Source: JAADJA01 sp963840975
GTDB taxonomy: Bacteria; Bacteroidota; Bacteroidia; Bacteroidales; JAADJA01
DNA: 64,000 bases
Assembly: GCA_963840975.1 (NCBI GenBank)
Contig: CAWJBC010000007.1
Coordinates: forward strand, 57,914 to 121,913
Reading direction: 5' to 3'
Notes under the pieces: model-generated
The model's input: the letters and a program-made list of their open reading frames with translations, nothing else
Databases searched by the model: none
What the model was told of the DNA's origin: nothing
Translations under genes and position numbers: made by a program
Shown: positions 17,126 through 25,676 of the stretch, one piece after another
How positions within the stretch are numbered: position 1 is the first letter of the stretch
Layout of the letters: each line of letters opens with the position of its first letter

Positions 17126-18919
17126 TTAACGCAACAATACCATTTTTTCGGTTCTGGACTGCTCGCCCTGACTGATCCTGAAAAAATAGAATCCATCCTT
17201 AACCAAATCACCGTTTTCGTATGTTGCATCCCAGGTCACTGAATAACTTCCGGGTATTGCTACCTCGTTGACCAATTGTTTAATCACTTTTCCACTCAGA
17301 TCATAAACAACGATCGTTACTCGTCCTGCATCTGTTAATGTATATTCAATGGTCGTTTGGCTGTTGAAAGGGTTGGGGTAATTAGAACCTCCAAAAAGTC
17401 CCGATATGGTTTCGCTAAGAGAAGTGGATGGATTATAACCCAAAAAAGTATTAACCATTTCTCCGACAAGGTATGCCCTTAAATTAAGAGAATCACCTGA
17501 CGCAAGGGAAGCCAATATCACCGATGAAGAAATTGCACGGTAGCCTTCATCCTCTTTGATAAAAGATCTGCCAATGCCATCTTCGCTGCTGAACAAGAGG
17601 TTACTCCCGTTCGATTCAAGGTGGTCAACACTGAAATGCGGATCGTAACCGCCGAGTGATAAATAGGTCAAATCGGAAGCCATTCCACCAGGATTGCCTT
17701 TGATTTTTACTACTTCCTGTTCAGCACCATCACCTACATACATTAATCCCAAATCATCAAAGAACGCTGTGCCTGTATGATCCAAGCCAATATTTACACT
17801 TTCAAAATATAAACTACCGCCATTTGCAAGATAATTTATCAGTTTATTCTGGTCTGCTACACTTGCAGAACCAGGAGGCGTAAGACCTCAGTCAACACAA
17901 TAGCACCCCATGGTGCTAAACACGATTTCATAGTCGTTCAAATTATCAGGCAAATAGGTAAAATATTCATACTCCAAACCGGCTTCTTCAAGGGCGCTTG
18001 TAAGCCCCTTGGATGGTTCAATATTATTACCCTTTTCAGGGTCAACAACGGTTTGAATGCCATTATCATTATCCCAGACAAGTATTTGGTAATCCACATC
18101 CGGCTCAATCCTTACAAAATAGCTTTTCGAAACATTATTGGTTTCAAACTGATCGCCATCCTTTATCACCACTCCATAAAAAGCAGTATTAAAGGCTGTA
18201 GAAGAACTCCAATCAAAGTCAAACACCAAAGTCTGCTCGGGTTGAATGCTTCCGGAATTATCCAAACTTCCGATCAGATCGCCGGATTTAAGGCTAAAAA
18301 GCTGAACAGTAAAGTTTTCCGCTATTTCGCTGCCCAGGTTTTTCACTAACACACTCCAGGTTCCCGTTTCGAGTAGTTCAATTTTTGTCGGTCCAATGAT
18401 GGAAGTAACCGTCAAATCATGATCAAAAAATGCCGACATTTTTACATCGAAAATATCCCACCAGTTCCAGTTAAAGGTATCCTGCCCATAAGTCCGGAAT
18501 TCGACCTGAACATTTTGGCCGGCAAAATCTTCAATAGGAAAGGATAATTCCACCCCGTTTCCGTTTCCCCAGTTTCCATTATTCAAATTATAATTCCACA
18601 GCACAGTGGTAACTCCATCCACGATCAGATTGATTTCGGCGAATTCAGTTCCTGTTCCTGTAAACACATCCAAATATTGGTTGACAGTTAATTCATAAAT
18701 ATTTTCGGGAAGCGAGATAACCGGCGAAACAGCCGACAAATCAAATCCCGGTACCTGTGGGCTCCAGTAGAATTCAAGTTTACCTCCTGCAATGCTCCAG
18801 TTTTCCTCAAGCGACCATCCCTGACCATTTCCAAAACTCTCGGACCAGGTATAGGTCTGGGCAACTGCAGGCAGTTTGAAAATAAATATTAGCAATAACA
18901 AGTAAAGTAGTTTCTTCAT
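17126..18919 (-). CDS. Candidate novel secreted selenoprotein with T9SS sorting domain (in-frame UGA = Sec344)
   Basis: The frame runs from MKKLLYLLLL (signal peptide, cut after AVAQ) at 18919 to 17126 with a single internal UGA at 17888-17890. Read as Sec, the product has 597 residues. Domains in order: a jelly-roll/MAM-like region (about 22-165), a CARDB-like beta domain (about 167-272), an alpha/beta (GATase/flavodoxin-like) domain (about 275-480) containing C339-Y-C341-V-D-U344, and a T9SS C-terminal domain from YPNPF (514) to MVLLR. The UGA falls in the middle of the alpha/beta domain, just after strand EIVFSTMG. The continuation (NKLINYLANGGSLYFES) is what cysteine-free or non-Sec relatives show there. 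A hairpin with all bacterial SECIS hallmarks follows the UGA. C341-x-x-U344 would be a CxxU redox motif outside the cell. A start at 19030 would add a non-signal leader and is rejected. Confidence 0.9.
17849..17874 (-). promoter_or_regulatory. Bacterial SECIS hairpin downstream of the UGA codon
   Basis: On the transcript, 13 bases after the UGA, the arm CUGGU, one bulged U and CUGC pair with GCAG and ACCAG around the seven-base loop AAGUGUA. That is nine Watson-Crick pairs, a single bulged U on the 5' side and GU in the apical loop. These are the same determinants known from the E. coli fdhF SECIS recognised by SelB (bulged U and loop GU). The distance is a few bases longer than in fdhF. Confidence 0.85.
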
Positions 18920-19039
18920 AAAGTTCAGATTTAAAACCCGTGTAAAAATAATACAAATATGACAATGAATACATTCATTAGGTTGCCTGAATAAAATCAG
19001 GGAAAAATACATAACCCAATACCGAAACATTCATTATCG

Positions 19040-19047
19040 TATTTTTG
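19040..19047 (+). promoter_or_regulatory. Candidate TAnnTTTG (-7) promoter element
   Basis: TATTTTTG fits the Bacteroidetes -7 consensus, 43 bases before the start codon of the SDR gene at 19091, in the divergent gap to the selenoprotein gene. Confidence 0.35.
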
Positions 19048-19090
19048 TTTTGAAATCAGATAAATTTTTAAATACAAAAAAAGAAATATC

Positions 19091-20017
19091 ATGCAAACAA
19101 TATTAGGTTCAGGCGGTGCAATTGGAATCGAAATGGCCAAAATACTTCCCACTTACACCGACAAAATCAGGCTTGTCAGCCGCAATCCAAAAACAATAAA
19201 TTCGAATGATGATCTGTTTTCCTGCGATCTGACCGATAGATCAAAACTGGCAGAAGCCCTTAGAGGTTCTGATGTAGCTTATCTTTTAGCAGGATTAAAA
19301 TATGAAACCAAAGTCTGGCAGAAGACATGGCCAAAGATTATCCAGAACACCATCGAAGTTTGTGAGGCAAACAATACCAAACTGATTTTCTTCGATAACA
19401 TTTACATGTATGATCCAAAATGCATTCCTTTCATGACCGAGGATTGCCCCATCAATCCGTGCAGTAAAAAGGGCGAAGTGAGGGCGAGGATTGCCGGTAT
19501 GATTCTGGATGAAGTAAAGAAAGGAAACCTTAAAGCGGTGATTGCGCGTTCAGCTGACTTTTATGGACCTGGCGTGAACAACAGCATATTGATGACGAGC
19601 GTTTACCAAAATTTTTTAAAAGGAAAGAAAGCCAACTGGCTTAGCTCCCTATATTTTAAACATTCGTTTACTTACACACTTGATGCGGCCAAAGCAACAG
19701 CTATACTTGGGAATGACCCCAAAGCAGAAAACCAGGTATGGCACCTTCCAACTGCCAAGGAACCGCTAACCGGCAGGCAATGGATTGAAGCCTTTGCTAA
19801 GGAAATGAACGTTCAGCCAAAAACACAGTTAGCTTCCAGGACAATGGTTAAAATCCTTGGATTGTTCAACCCCATCATGAAAGAGTTTGTGGAGATGCTT
19901 TACCAGTATGACCGGGATTATGTCTTTGACAGCAGCAAGTTTGAAAATACATTTAGTTTTAAGCCAACCCCTTATATGGATGGGATTAAGGTAATTGTAA
20001 AACAGGGTACGAAATAA
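19091..20017 (+). CDS. NAD(P)-dependent epimerase/dehydratase-like protein (atypical extended SDR)
   Basis: A 308-residue Rossmann-fold protein. The nucleotide-binding loop is ILGSGGAIG near the N-terminus, followed by SRNPKTI and CDLTDRSKL typical of atypical extended short-chain dehydrogenases. The usual YxxxK catalytic pair is replaced by a divergent segment (IYMYDPKC), so catalysis may differ or be lost. No signal peptide or membrane segment is seen. It is divergent from the selenoprotein gene and does not appear to belong to the Sec module. The substrate is unknown. Confidence 0.8.
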   Translation: MQTILGSGGAIGIEMAKILPTYTDKIRLVSRNPKTINSNDDLFSCDLTDRSKLAEALRGSDVAYLLAGLKYETKVWQKTWPKIIQNTIEVCEANNTKLIFFDNIYMYDPKCIPFMTEDCPINPCSKKGEVRARIAGMILDEVKKGNLKAVIARSADFYGPGVNNSILMTSVYQNFLKGKKANWLSSLYFKHSFTYTLDAAKATAILGNDPKAENQVWHLPTAKEPLTGRQWIEAFAKEMNVQPKTQLASRTMVKILGLFNPIMKEFVEMLYQYDRDYVFDSSKFENTFSFKPTPYMDGIKVIVKQGTK

Positions 20018-20025
20018 AAAAGATT

Positions 20026-20033
20026 TAACTTTG
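20026..20033 (+). promoter_or_regulatory. Candidate TAnnTTTG (-7) promoter element
   Basis: TAACTTTG matches the -7 consensus 17 bases before the antitoxin start codon. This would give a very short leader, which is common in this phylum. Confidence 0.4.
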
Positions 20034-20050
20034 CAATAAATAATCTTAAA

Positions 20051-20269
20051 ATGAATATTCAGGCTGAAAAATTGGAAATCATGAAAATGATACTCGATAC
20101 AGAGAATCCATCATTGCTTCATAAAATTAAAAGTTTATTTGTTAAAGAAAAAGATTTCTGGAATACTCTGTCGGATTCTGAAAAGGATGATATCAAGCAA
20201 GGAGTAGCTGACCTTGAAAAAGGAGCGACATTTCCCTATGAAGATGTCATGAAAAATCACCGGCAATGA
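20051..20269 (+). CDS. Antitoxin-like small protein of a ParE/RelE-type module
   Basis: A 72-residue protein with a helical N-terminus (AEKLEIMKMILDTENPSLLH) and an acidic C-terminal half with SEKDDIKQGVADLEKG. This pattern is usual for small antitoxins paired with ParE/RelE toxins in Bacteroidetes. Its stop overlaps the next start codon (ATGA), the classic toxin-antitoxin arrangement. The assignment rests on size, helix pattern and the toxin-like gene immediately after it. Confidence 0.75.
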   Translation: MNIQAEKLEIMKMILDTENPSLLHKIKSLFVKEKDFWNTLSDSEKDDIKQGVADLEKGATFPYEDVMKNHRQ

Positions 20270-20564
20270 GAAAAGTAGTTTTATCAAACAGAGCCAAAAC
20301 AAAGCTAGAAAACTTACTTCTATTTCTTGAGACTGAATGGTCGCTTTCCGTTAAAAATGAATTCATTGAAAGTTGGACCACACCTTGCAAATTATTCAAA
20401 GCAATCCTGAAAGTTTTCCAAAAACCTCAGTTCTGAAAGGTGTGCATAAATGTGTGGTCACCAAACATAATACGCTCTATTACCGATACACAACCTCATC
20501 CATCGAAATAATCACCATTTTTGATTCAAGACAGTATCCGGGTAAACTTAAGAAAGAGATTTAG
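20266..20564 (+). pseudogene. ParE/RelE-family toxin, frameshifted
   Basis: The start at 20266 overlaps the antitoxin stop. The first frame reads VVLSNRAKTKLENLLLFLET ... VKNEFIE, the start of a ParE-type toxin. At about 20370 the frame must change by one base (GAAAGTTGG instead of an expected GAAAAGTTGG). The family then continues: LDHTLQIIQSNPESFPKTS ... TIFDSRQYPGKL. The corrected product would have about 100 residues, typical of ParE/RelE. The change lies in an A run, so a sequencing error is possible. As given, the toxin is inactivated. Confidence 0.8.
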
Positions 20565-20807
20565 CAGCGCCTGCACTTTGTAATATTTTGATAACAATTA
20601 AAACCATTAGTCTTTTTCACTCACTGACCGGAATGATAACATTCAGGGTTTTTTGCTTGTATAAAATAACTTGAATCAATTATTTAGACTTAATATAAAT
20701 ATCAGCAATGTCCCTAAAAAAAGTTCAATAAATTTTTATTATCAGATTAAATAGTATTTACTTTGTGAAGTATTATTTAATTAAATGCTCTTTTAAAATA
20801 ATAGTTT

Positions 20808-21362
20808 ATGAATAGAATGGGTGAACGGATAAGGGCTACGAGGGAAAATCTTGGCATTCAAGTCAATGACCTGGCAGGCTTAATTGGCGTTACACCGAGC
20901 CTGGTTTCACAAATAGAACGGGCTAAAGCATTTCCATCCATTTTAACTTTGAAAAAAATTGCAGATGCGCTGCAAACTACGGTTGGTGATCTAATTGGAG
21001 AAAATGCAACTTTCGTTGCAAAACCATTTTTAAATGTTAAAGATCGAAAGTTTGTAAAGAAAAATAAAAAAGGGGCTAGCCTCTATTTGTTATCGCACCA
21101 CGATCCAGTTAAACAAATGGATCCATTTATCCTCCACTTCAAAATAAATGCTGACTCCACAGACATTATGACTACGGCTAACCCCAGGCAGGAATTCTGT
21201 TATGTACTTAAAGGACATTTTAAAGCTATTTTAAATACAACAGAATATGAATTGAAAGAAGGGGACAGTTTTTATTTTAATTCATCCCAATATTATTTAT
21301 TCACAAATATTGGAAACGAAAGTGCAGAACTTTTATGGGTTGTTAATCAAATGAAAATTTAA
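20808..21362 (+). CDS. XRE-family HTH regulator with C-terminal cupin domain
   Basis: A 184-residue transcription factor. Residues about 5-60 form a Cro/C1-type helix-turn-helix (NDLAGLIGVTPSLVSQIERAK). Residues about 105-180 form a cupin (EFCYVLKGHFKAIL, LKEGDSFYFNSS) that probably binds a small effector. XRE-cupin proteins commonly repress neighbouring amino-acid or polyamine catabolism genes and sense their substrates. It begins the operon and lies 12 bases before the aminomutase gene, so it most likely controls that pathway. The 243-bp gap upstream must hold its promoter; it is AT-rich and I find no clear operator in it. Confidence 0.9.
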   Translation: MNRMGERIRATRENLGIQVNDLAGLIGVTPSLVSQIERAKAFPSILTLKKIADALQTTVGDLIGENATFVAKPFLNVKDRKFVKKNKKGASLYLLSHHDPVKQMDPFILHFKINADSTDIMTTANPRQEFCYVLKGHFKAILNTTEYELKEGDSFYFNSSQYYLFTNIGNESAELLWVVNQMKI

Positions 21363-21374
21363 ATAAAATTAAAA

Positions 21375-22964
21375 ATGAAATCAACAAATTTTGCCACAGG
21401 TTCAGTAACTCCTATTCAGCCGCCATCTTTGGACCAAATGATTGAACACTATCAATTTCCTGATGAAGTAAAAGAAGCTATTGAAAAAGAAAACTTATTG
21501 CCCTTTGGACTGGTCAACAGGTTGCACAAATGCTATCCACAACATTCGGGTTTTTTCAGAACCGATAAAGTTCTGTTTACTGGTAAGACTTATTATTCAG
21601 GACTGGAAGGATTCCGGGAAATTATTAAAGTGTTGAACGAAAACGGAATTGATATTGGCTATATAAACGAGCGTGAGTTTTTCATTGATGTGTATCGTTT
21701 TTTAGCTACCAAACATGCCCTCAACATGATTAATTGGAATAATTATGTCAAAGACTCCATTTTCCAGTTGGTCTTTCCTCAACCCGGCATGATTTATAAG
21801 GAAGAAGTCCAGGTTTATATTGACGCGAAGACGGATGAAGAAAGACAAATAGTGGTTAAGGAATACCAGAAAAAAACCAATCCTCATGATGGAAAACAAA
21901 AATTGAATAAGCCGTTTTTCATCAATGATGAGGGTCAGATGGAAATCCTGCAGGGTGTCCAACATAAATACCCACCGGTAGAATTGATATTTGATAAAAG
22001 TACCCAAAACTGCTTTGCTTTTTGCACCTATTGTTTCCGTCATGCTCAGGTAAGGGGTGATGAAGATATGTTTGTTCAGGACGACATAAATCAGGTACAC
22101 GCATACCTGAAGGAACACAAAGAAGTGAGCGATATTTTAATTACCGGTGGCGATGCCGGATTTATTGCACCTGAAAGGATGGAGCAATATGTGATGCCAA
22201 TTATTGAAGATCCTGACCTGATACACATAAAAACAATCCGTTTCGGGTCAAGGGTATTAACTTTTCATCCTGAGTACTTATTAACTCCCAAATACAAAAA
22301 AATGATGGAGTTGTTAGGCAAAGCAGTCGAAAACGGAATACAGGTGGTTTGGGTTTCTCATTTTTCAACCCCCAGAGAAATTCTTAATCCAAGCACTGTG
22401 GCGGCAATACGCAGGCTAAAAAATTATGGCATTGCCATTAAGAGCCAAAGTCCTATCATGAATCACGTTAGTTTATTTGAAGATGAAAACGGTAAAGTTT
22501 CCATTGACCGTTCAGCCCAAAACTGGATTGACCTGGGAAATATTTTAGCAATGGTTGGTATTGGGTTTCATTCGATGTATTGTGCAAGACCTACCGGCGA
22601 ACATCATTATTTTACTGCACCATTGGCAGATATAAATAAAATCTTCAGCAAGGTTTATAGGTCATTGGCATCCATTAACCGTCCTTCCCGTTATATCACC
22701 ATGACTTCTTCCGGAGGAAAAACATCCCTCATGGGCACTGCCGAGATTGATGGGGAAACTGTTTTTGTTTTAAAATTTAACGAAGCCAGAAATATGGAAT
22801 GGATGGATAAGGTTTTCCTTGCCAAATATGATGAAAAAGAAAATACCATTGAAAAGCTAAAGCCGATAAAAGGAAACAAACACTTTTATGAAGATGAGTT
22901 GGCAGAAATAGAGCAAAAGTTAGAAGATGCATTTATCAAAGAAATCAAAAAATCAGAAGTGTAA
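21375..22964 (+). CDS. KamA-family radical SAM, PLP-dependent aminomutase (substrate probably not lysine)
   Basis: A 529-residue protein of the lysine 2,3-aminomutase family, which moves an amino group from C2 to C3 of an alpha-amino acid using SAM, a 4Fe-4S cluster and PLP. The cluster motif is C213-x3-C217-x2-C220, followed by R222 at the position of KamA Arg134 (substrate carboxylate). Also present are TGGDAG (258-263), IRFGSR (288-293) and SSGGKT with K449 as the likely PLP lysine. By my alignment the two Asp that bind the lysine side-chain amine (KamA D293 and D330) are A404 (next to R405) and T442. An extra ~80-residue N-terminal region makes it longer than KamA (416). It overlaps the next gene by one base. 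Confidence 0.88.
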   Translation: MKSTNFATGSVTPIQPPSLDQMIEHYQFPDEVKEAIEKENLLPFGLVNRLHKCYPQHSGFFRTDKVLFTGKTYYSGLEGFREIIKVLNENGIDIGYINEREFFIDVYRFLATKHALNMINWNNYVKDSIFQLVFPQPGMIYKEEVQVYIDAKTDEERQIVVKEYQKKTNPHDGKQKLNKPFFINDEGQMEILQGVQHKYPPVELIFDKSTQNCFAFCTYCFRHAQVRGDEDMFVQDDINQVHAYLKEHKEVSDILITGGDAGFIAPERMEQYVMPIIEDPDLIHIKTIRFGSRVLTFHPEYLLTPKYKKMMELLGKAVENGIQVVWVSHFSTPREILNPSTVAAIRRLKNYGIAIKSQSPIMNHVSLFEDENGKVSIDRSAQNWIDLGNILAMVGIGFHSMYCARPTGEHHYFTAPLADINKIFSKVYRSLASINRPSRYITMTSSGGKTSLMGTAEIDGETVFVLKFNEARNMEWMDKVFLAKYDEKENTIEKLKPIKGNKHFYEDELAEIEQKLEDAFIKEIKKSEV

Positions 22965-23680
22965 TGATAAACAAGATTGTTAAGTCGGCCAGTGATGCGG
23001 TTGCAGATATCTTTGACGGAGCAACTGTAATGATAGGTGGTTTTGGTGAAGCCGGTAGCCCTATCGAACTCATTCATGCATTAATAGATCAGGGTGCTAA
23101 GAACCTGACGGTGGTTAGCAATAATGCGGGAAGTGGCAATGTAGGTCTGGCAGCCCTTATCGAAAACAGGCAGGTGAAAAAGATTATATGTTCTTTTCCC
23201 AGAACAGTTATATCAGTCGTTTTTCCTGAGATGTACCGCAATGGAGAAATAGAACTGGAGTTGGTACCCCAGGGTACGCTTGCAGAAAAAATAAGAGCCG
23301 GGGGGGCAGGTATTCCTGCTTTTTACACACCGGCAACAGTGAACACACCGCTTGCCAAAGGTAAAGAGACAAAAGTTTTTGATGGTCAAACTTATGTAAT
23401 GGAGCATGCCATAAAAGCAGATTTCTCATTGGTAAAATGCCATGCCGCCGACAAATATGGTAATCTGATTTATAATAAAACAGCAAGGAATTTTGGTCCG
23501 GTCATGTGTATGGCAGCGAAAACTTCCATAGTTCAGGCGAAAAAAATTCTTGAGGTTGGACAGATTGACCCTGAGTGTGTTGTTACACCTGGAATTTTTG
23601 TAAAAAGAATAGTTGAAATTTCAAACCCTGCTGATGAATCTGTACTGGTAGCTGAAAAAAGGAGGTACCCATGGAATTAA
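22964..23680 (+). CDS. 3-oxoacid/3-oxoadipate-type CoA-transferase, subunit A
   Basis: A 238-residue alpha subunit of a family I CoA-transferase, which moves CoA from an acyl-CoA donor (often succinyl-CoA) to a 3-oxo acid. Visible motifs are MIGGFGEAGSPIELI (23-37), the NNAGSGNVGLAALI segment, and VPQGTLAEKIRAGGAGIPAFYT, all typical of ScoA/PcaI/AtoD. It starts one base inside the stop of the aminomutase gene and overlaps the B subunit by ten bases. The substrate class (3-oxo acid) fits an aminotransferase product two genes downstream. Confidence 0.92.
   Translation: MINKIVKSASDAVADIFDGATVMIGGFGEAGSPIELIHALIDQGAKNLTVVSNNAGSGNVGLAALIENRQVKKIICSFPRTVISVVFPEMYRNGEIELELVPQGTLAEKIRAGGAGIPAFYTPATVNTPLAKGKETKVFDGQTYVMEHAIKADFSLVKCHAADKYGNLIYNKTARNFGPVMCMAAKTSIVQAKKILEVGQIDPECVVTPGIFVKRIVEISNPADESVLVAEKRRYPWN
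23658..23666 (+). promoter_or_regulatory. Strong Shine-Dalgarno site for the CoA-transferase B subunit
   Basis: AAAGGAGGT, a near-perfect anti-16S match, lies five bases before the ATG at 23671 and inside the end of the A-subunit gene. Strong sites like this are rare in Bacteroidetes. It supports the chosen start and tight A-to-B coupling. Confidence 0.7.
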
Positions 23681-24324
23681 AAGAAAATAACGGATGGAAC
23701 AATAAGGAAATGGCTCAAAAAGTAGCCAAGGATATACATGACGGAGCTTATGTTAATCTGGGTATTGGAATACCAGAAATGGTAGCCGGCTATATACCCG
23801 AAGGACGTGAAGTAATTTATCATACCGAAAATGGATTGCTTGGAATGGGTAAAGTGGCAGAAAGTGGTTCTGAAGATTTTGAACTGGTTAATGCCGGTAA
23901 AAAATATGTGACCGCTATTCCCGGTGCCGCCTATTTTCATCATGCTGATAGTTTTGCCATGATACGAGGAGGGCATATTGATATTTGTGTTCTTGGAGCT
24001 TACCAGGTTTCGGAAGAAGGTGACCTTGCCAACTGGTCAACTGGCGATGCCGATGCTATACCAGCTGTAGGTGGTGCGATGGATTTGGTTGCAGGCGTAA
24101 AAACAATTTATGTGATAACACAGCACAACACCAAAAGTGGTGAATCCAAAATTGTTAAAAAATGTACTTATCCCCTCACAGGCAAGAACGTAGTAAGCAG
24201 AATTTACACCAACCTCGCAATTATTGATGTTGTTGATGGAAAATTGTTTGTAAAAGAAATGGCTCCGGGAATCACGTTCGACTATTTGCAGGAAAAAACG
24301 GAGGCTAAACTATATCAGAACTAA
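23671..24324 (+). CDS. 3-oxoacid/3-oxoadipate-type CoA-transferase, subunit B
   Basis: A 217-residue beta subunit that carries the catalytic glutamate. The active site is YHTENGLLGMG with E53, which forms the glutamyl-CoA intermediate. Other signatures are VNLGIGIPEMV (28-38), the DSFAMIRGGHIDICVLGAYQ segment, GDLANW and GAMDLVAGVK. These are equally typical of ScoB and PcaJ, so the sequence alone does not choose between acetoacetate, 3-oxoadipate or related acids. It is in one operon with the A subunit and a 3-oxoadipyl-CoA-type thiolase. Confidence 0.92.
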   Translation: MELKENNGWNNKEMAQKVAKDIHDGAYVNLGIGIPEMVAGYIPEGREVIYHTENGLLGMGKVAESGSEDFELVNAGKKYVTAIPGAAYFHHADSFAMIRGGHIDICVLGAYQVSEEGDLANWSTGDADAIPAVGGAMDLVAGVKTIYVITQHNTKSGESKIVKKCTYPLTGKNVVSRIYTNLAIIDVVDGKLFVKEMAPGITFDYLQEKTEAKLYQN

Positions 24325-24337
24325 AAAATTAAGCAGT

Positions 24338-25672
24338 ATGTCGCAAAATAGAAATAGCGAAGAAATATATAAGAAGGCGTGCGAAGTATTACCCGGCGGT
24401 GTTAGTAGAAATACGGTATATCGTAAACCTTTTCCGAACTACGCAGAAAATGCATCGGGATGTTATATAACGGATATTGAAGGGACTAAACGTATTGACT
24501 TCGCAAACAACATGGCTTCGCTCATTCATGGTCATGCCCACCCTGCAATAGTTGATGCGGTTATTCAACAGCTTAAAAAGGGAACTGCCTACACTATGGC
24601 AACCGAGATTGAAGTCGCCTTCGCACAACTTCTAACCAACAGGGCAAAGGGTTTTGAAAAAATCAGATTCGTAAACTCCGGGACGGAAGCTGTTATGGCT
24701 ATGATTAAAACTTCAAGAGCATTTACCGGACGTCCTAAAATTGCTAAAGCAGAAGGTGCTTATCATGGAACTTATGATTTTGCCGAAGTCAGTCAAACTG
24801 CAAATCCATCCAATTGGGGCGAGATTAACCAACCAAACAGTGTCCCGCTTGCTTTTGGAACACCCAAAGGGGTATTGGATGATGTATTGATAATTCCTTA
24901 CAATGATACCGAAAGAACAATTGCAATTCTGGACAAACAAGCCGACCAGATTGCATGTGTATTGCTTGACCCTGTTCCGCATAGAATTGGGCTAATGCAA
25001 GGGGAAAGTGAGTACGTTGAGGCTATTTATAATTGGACTAGGAGAAACGGGGCTTTACTCGTATTTGATGAAGTAGTTACTTTTAGGGTGAATTATGGAG
25101 GTGCACAGGAAAAATACGCTGTAACTCCTGATATTACAGCATTGGGCAAAATAATAGGCGGAGGATTTCCTGTTGGGGCTATAGCAGGCAGGACAGATGT
25201 TATGAAAGTTTTGGATCTTCGCGAACCCAACCTGAAATTACCGCATTCGGGAACTTTCTCTGCCAACCCCATTACTATGACAGCCGGTTTCACAGCAATG
25301 GAATTATTTGACAGGGAAACTGTTTTGAAATTGAATGCTTTTACAAAAAGCGCCATCAATCAGATTGAAGACGTTATCAAACTTGTTGATGTTCCGGTAT
25401 CCATTACTGGTGCAGGTTCAATGTTTCGCTTTCATTTGATGCCCACCCCGCCAACAACTTATCGTGAAGCGTATCAAACAAAAGAAGTCGTTGGGGTTAT
25501 TAAGGAACTGCTCGACTTTTTATACTTTGAAGAAAATATATTGATGATTAATACTTTCGCTTGTATGTTCTCAACTGTTTTGACCCAAAAAGAAATTGAT
25601 AAACTCTCCGAAGGATTAATGCGTGCTTTTAAAGCGCTTAAACCTAAAATCGAAAATTTACAAAAAGTATAA
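24338..25672 (+). CDS. Class III PLP aminotransferase, beta-amino-acid (GSA-AM-like) type
   Basis: A 444-residue fold-type I PLP enzyme. The PLP lysine is K271 in ALGKIIGGGFPVGA, with D244 in LVFDEV binding the pyridine nitrogen and VNSGTEAVMAMIK (112-124) for phosphate binding. The N-terminus, PGGVSRNTVYRKPFPNY, matches beta-phenylalanine aminotransferases and glutamate-1-semialdehyde aminomutases. R24 aligns with the arginine that binds the substrate carboxylate in the Variovorax beta-phenylalanine enzyme. A heme role for this copy is unlikely given the operon. A beta-amino acid from the aminomutase would be converted to a beta-keto acid. It lies 13 bases after the B subunit and four before the thiolase. 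Confidence 0.88.
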   Translation: MSQNRNSEEIYKKACEVLPGGVSRNTVYRKPFPNYAENASGCYITDIEGTKRIDFANNMASLIHGHAHPAIVDAVIQQLKKGTAYTMATEIEVAFAQLLTNRAKGFEKIRFVNSGTEAVMAMIKTSRAFTGRPKIAKAEGAYHGTYDFAEVSQTANPSNWGEINQPNSVPLAFGTPKGVLDDVLIIPYNDTERTIAILDKQADQIACVLLDPVPHRIGLMQGESEYVEAIYNWTRRNGALLVFDEVVTFRVNYGGAQEKYAVTPDITALGKIIGGGFPVGAIAGRTDVMKVLDLREPNLKLPHSGTFSANPITMTAGFTAMELFDRETVLKLNAFTKSAINQIEDVIKLVDVPVSITGAGSMFRFHLMPTPPTTYREAYQTKEVVGVIKELLDFLYFEENILMINTFACMFSTVLTQKEIDKLSEGLMRAFKALKPKIENLQKV

Positions 25673-25676
25673 AATT

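Noticed and set aside
17888..17890. UGA at 17888 as an ordinary stop ending a 344-codon protein
   Set aside because: The frame continues in phase through the rest of the domain and a sorting domain, and a SECIS hairpin follows. Reading it as a stop would leave an orphan 253-codon open frame with a full C-terminal domain.
20266..20440. UGA ending the first ParE frame as Sec
   Set aside because: The continuation in that frame is not toxin-like, whereas the +1 frame is. No SECIS-like hairpin was seen.
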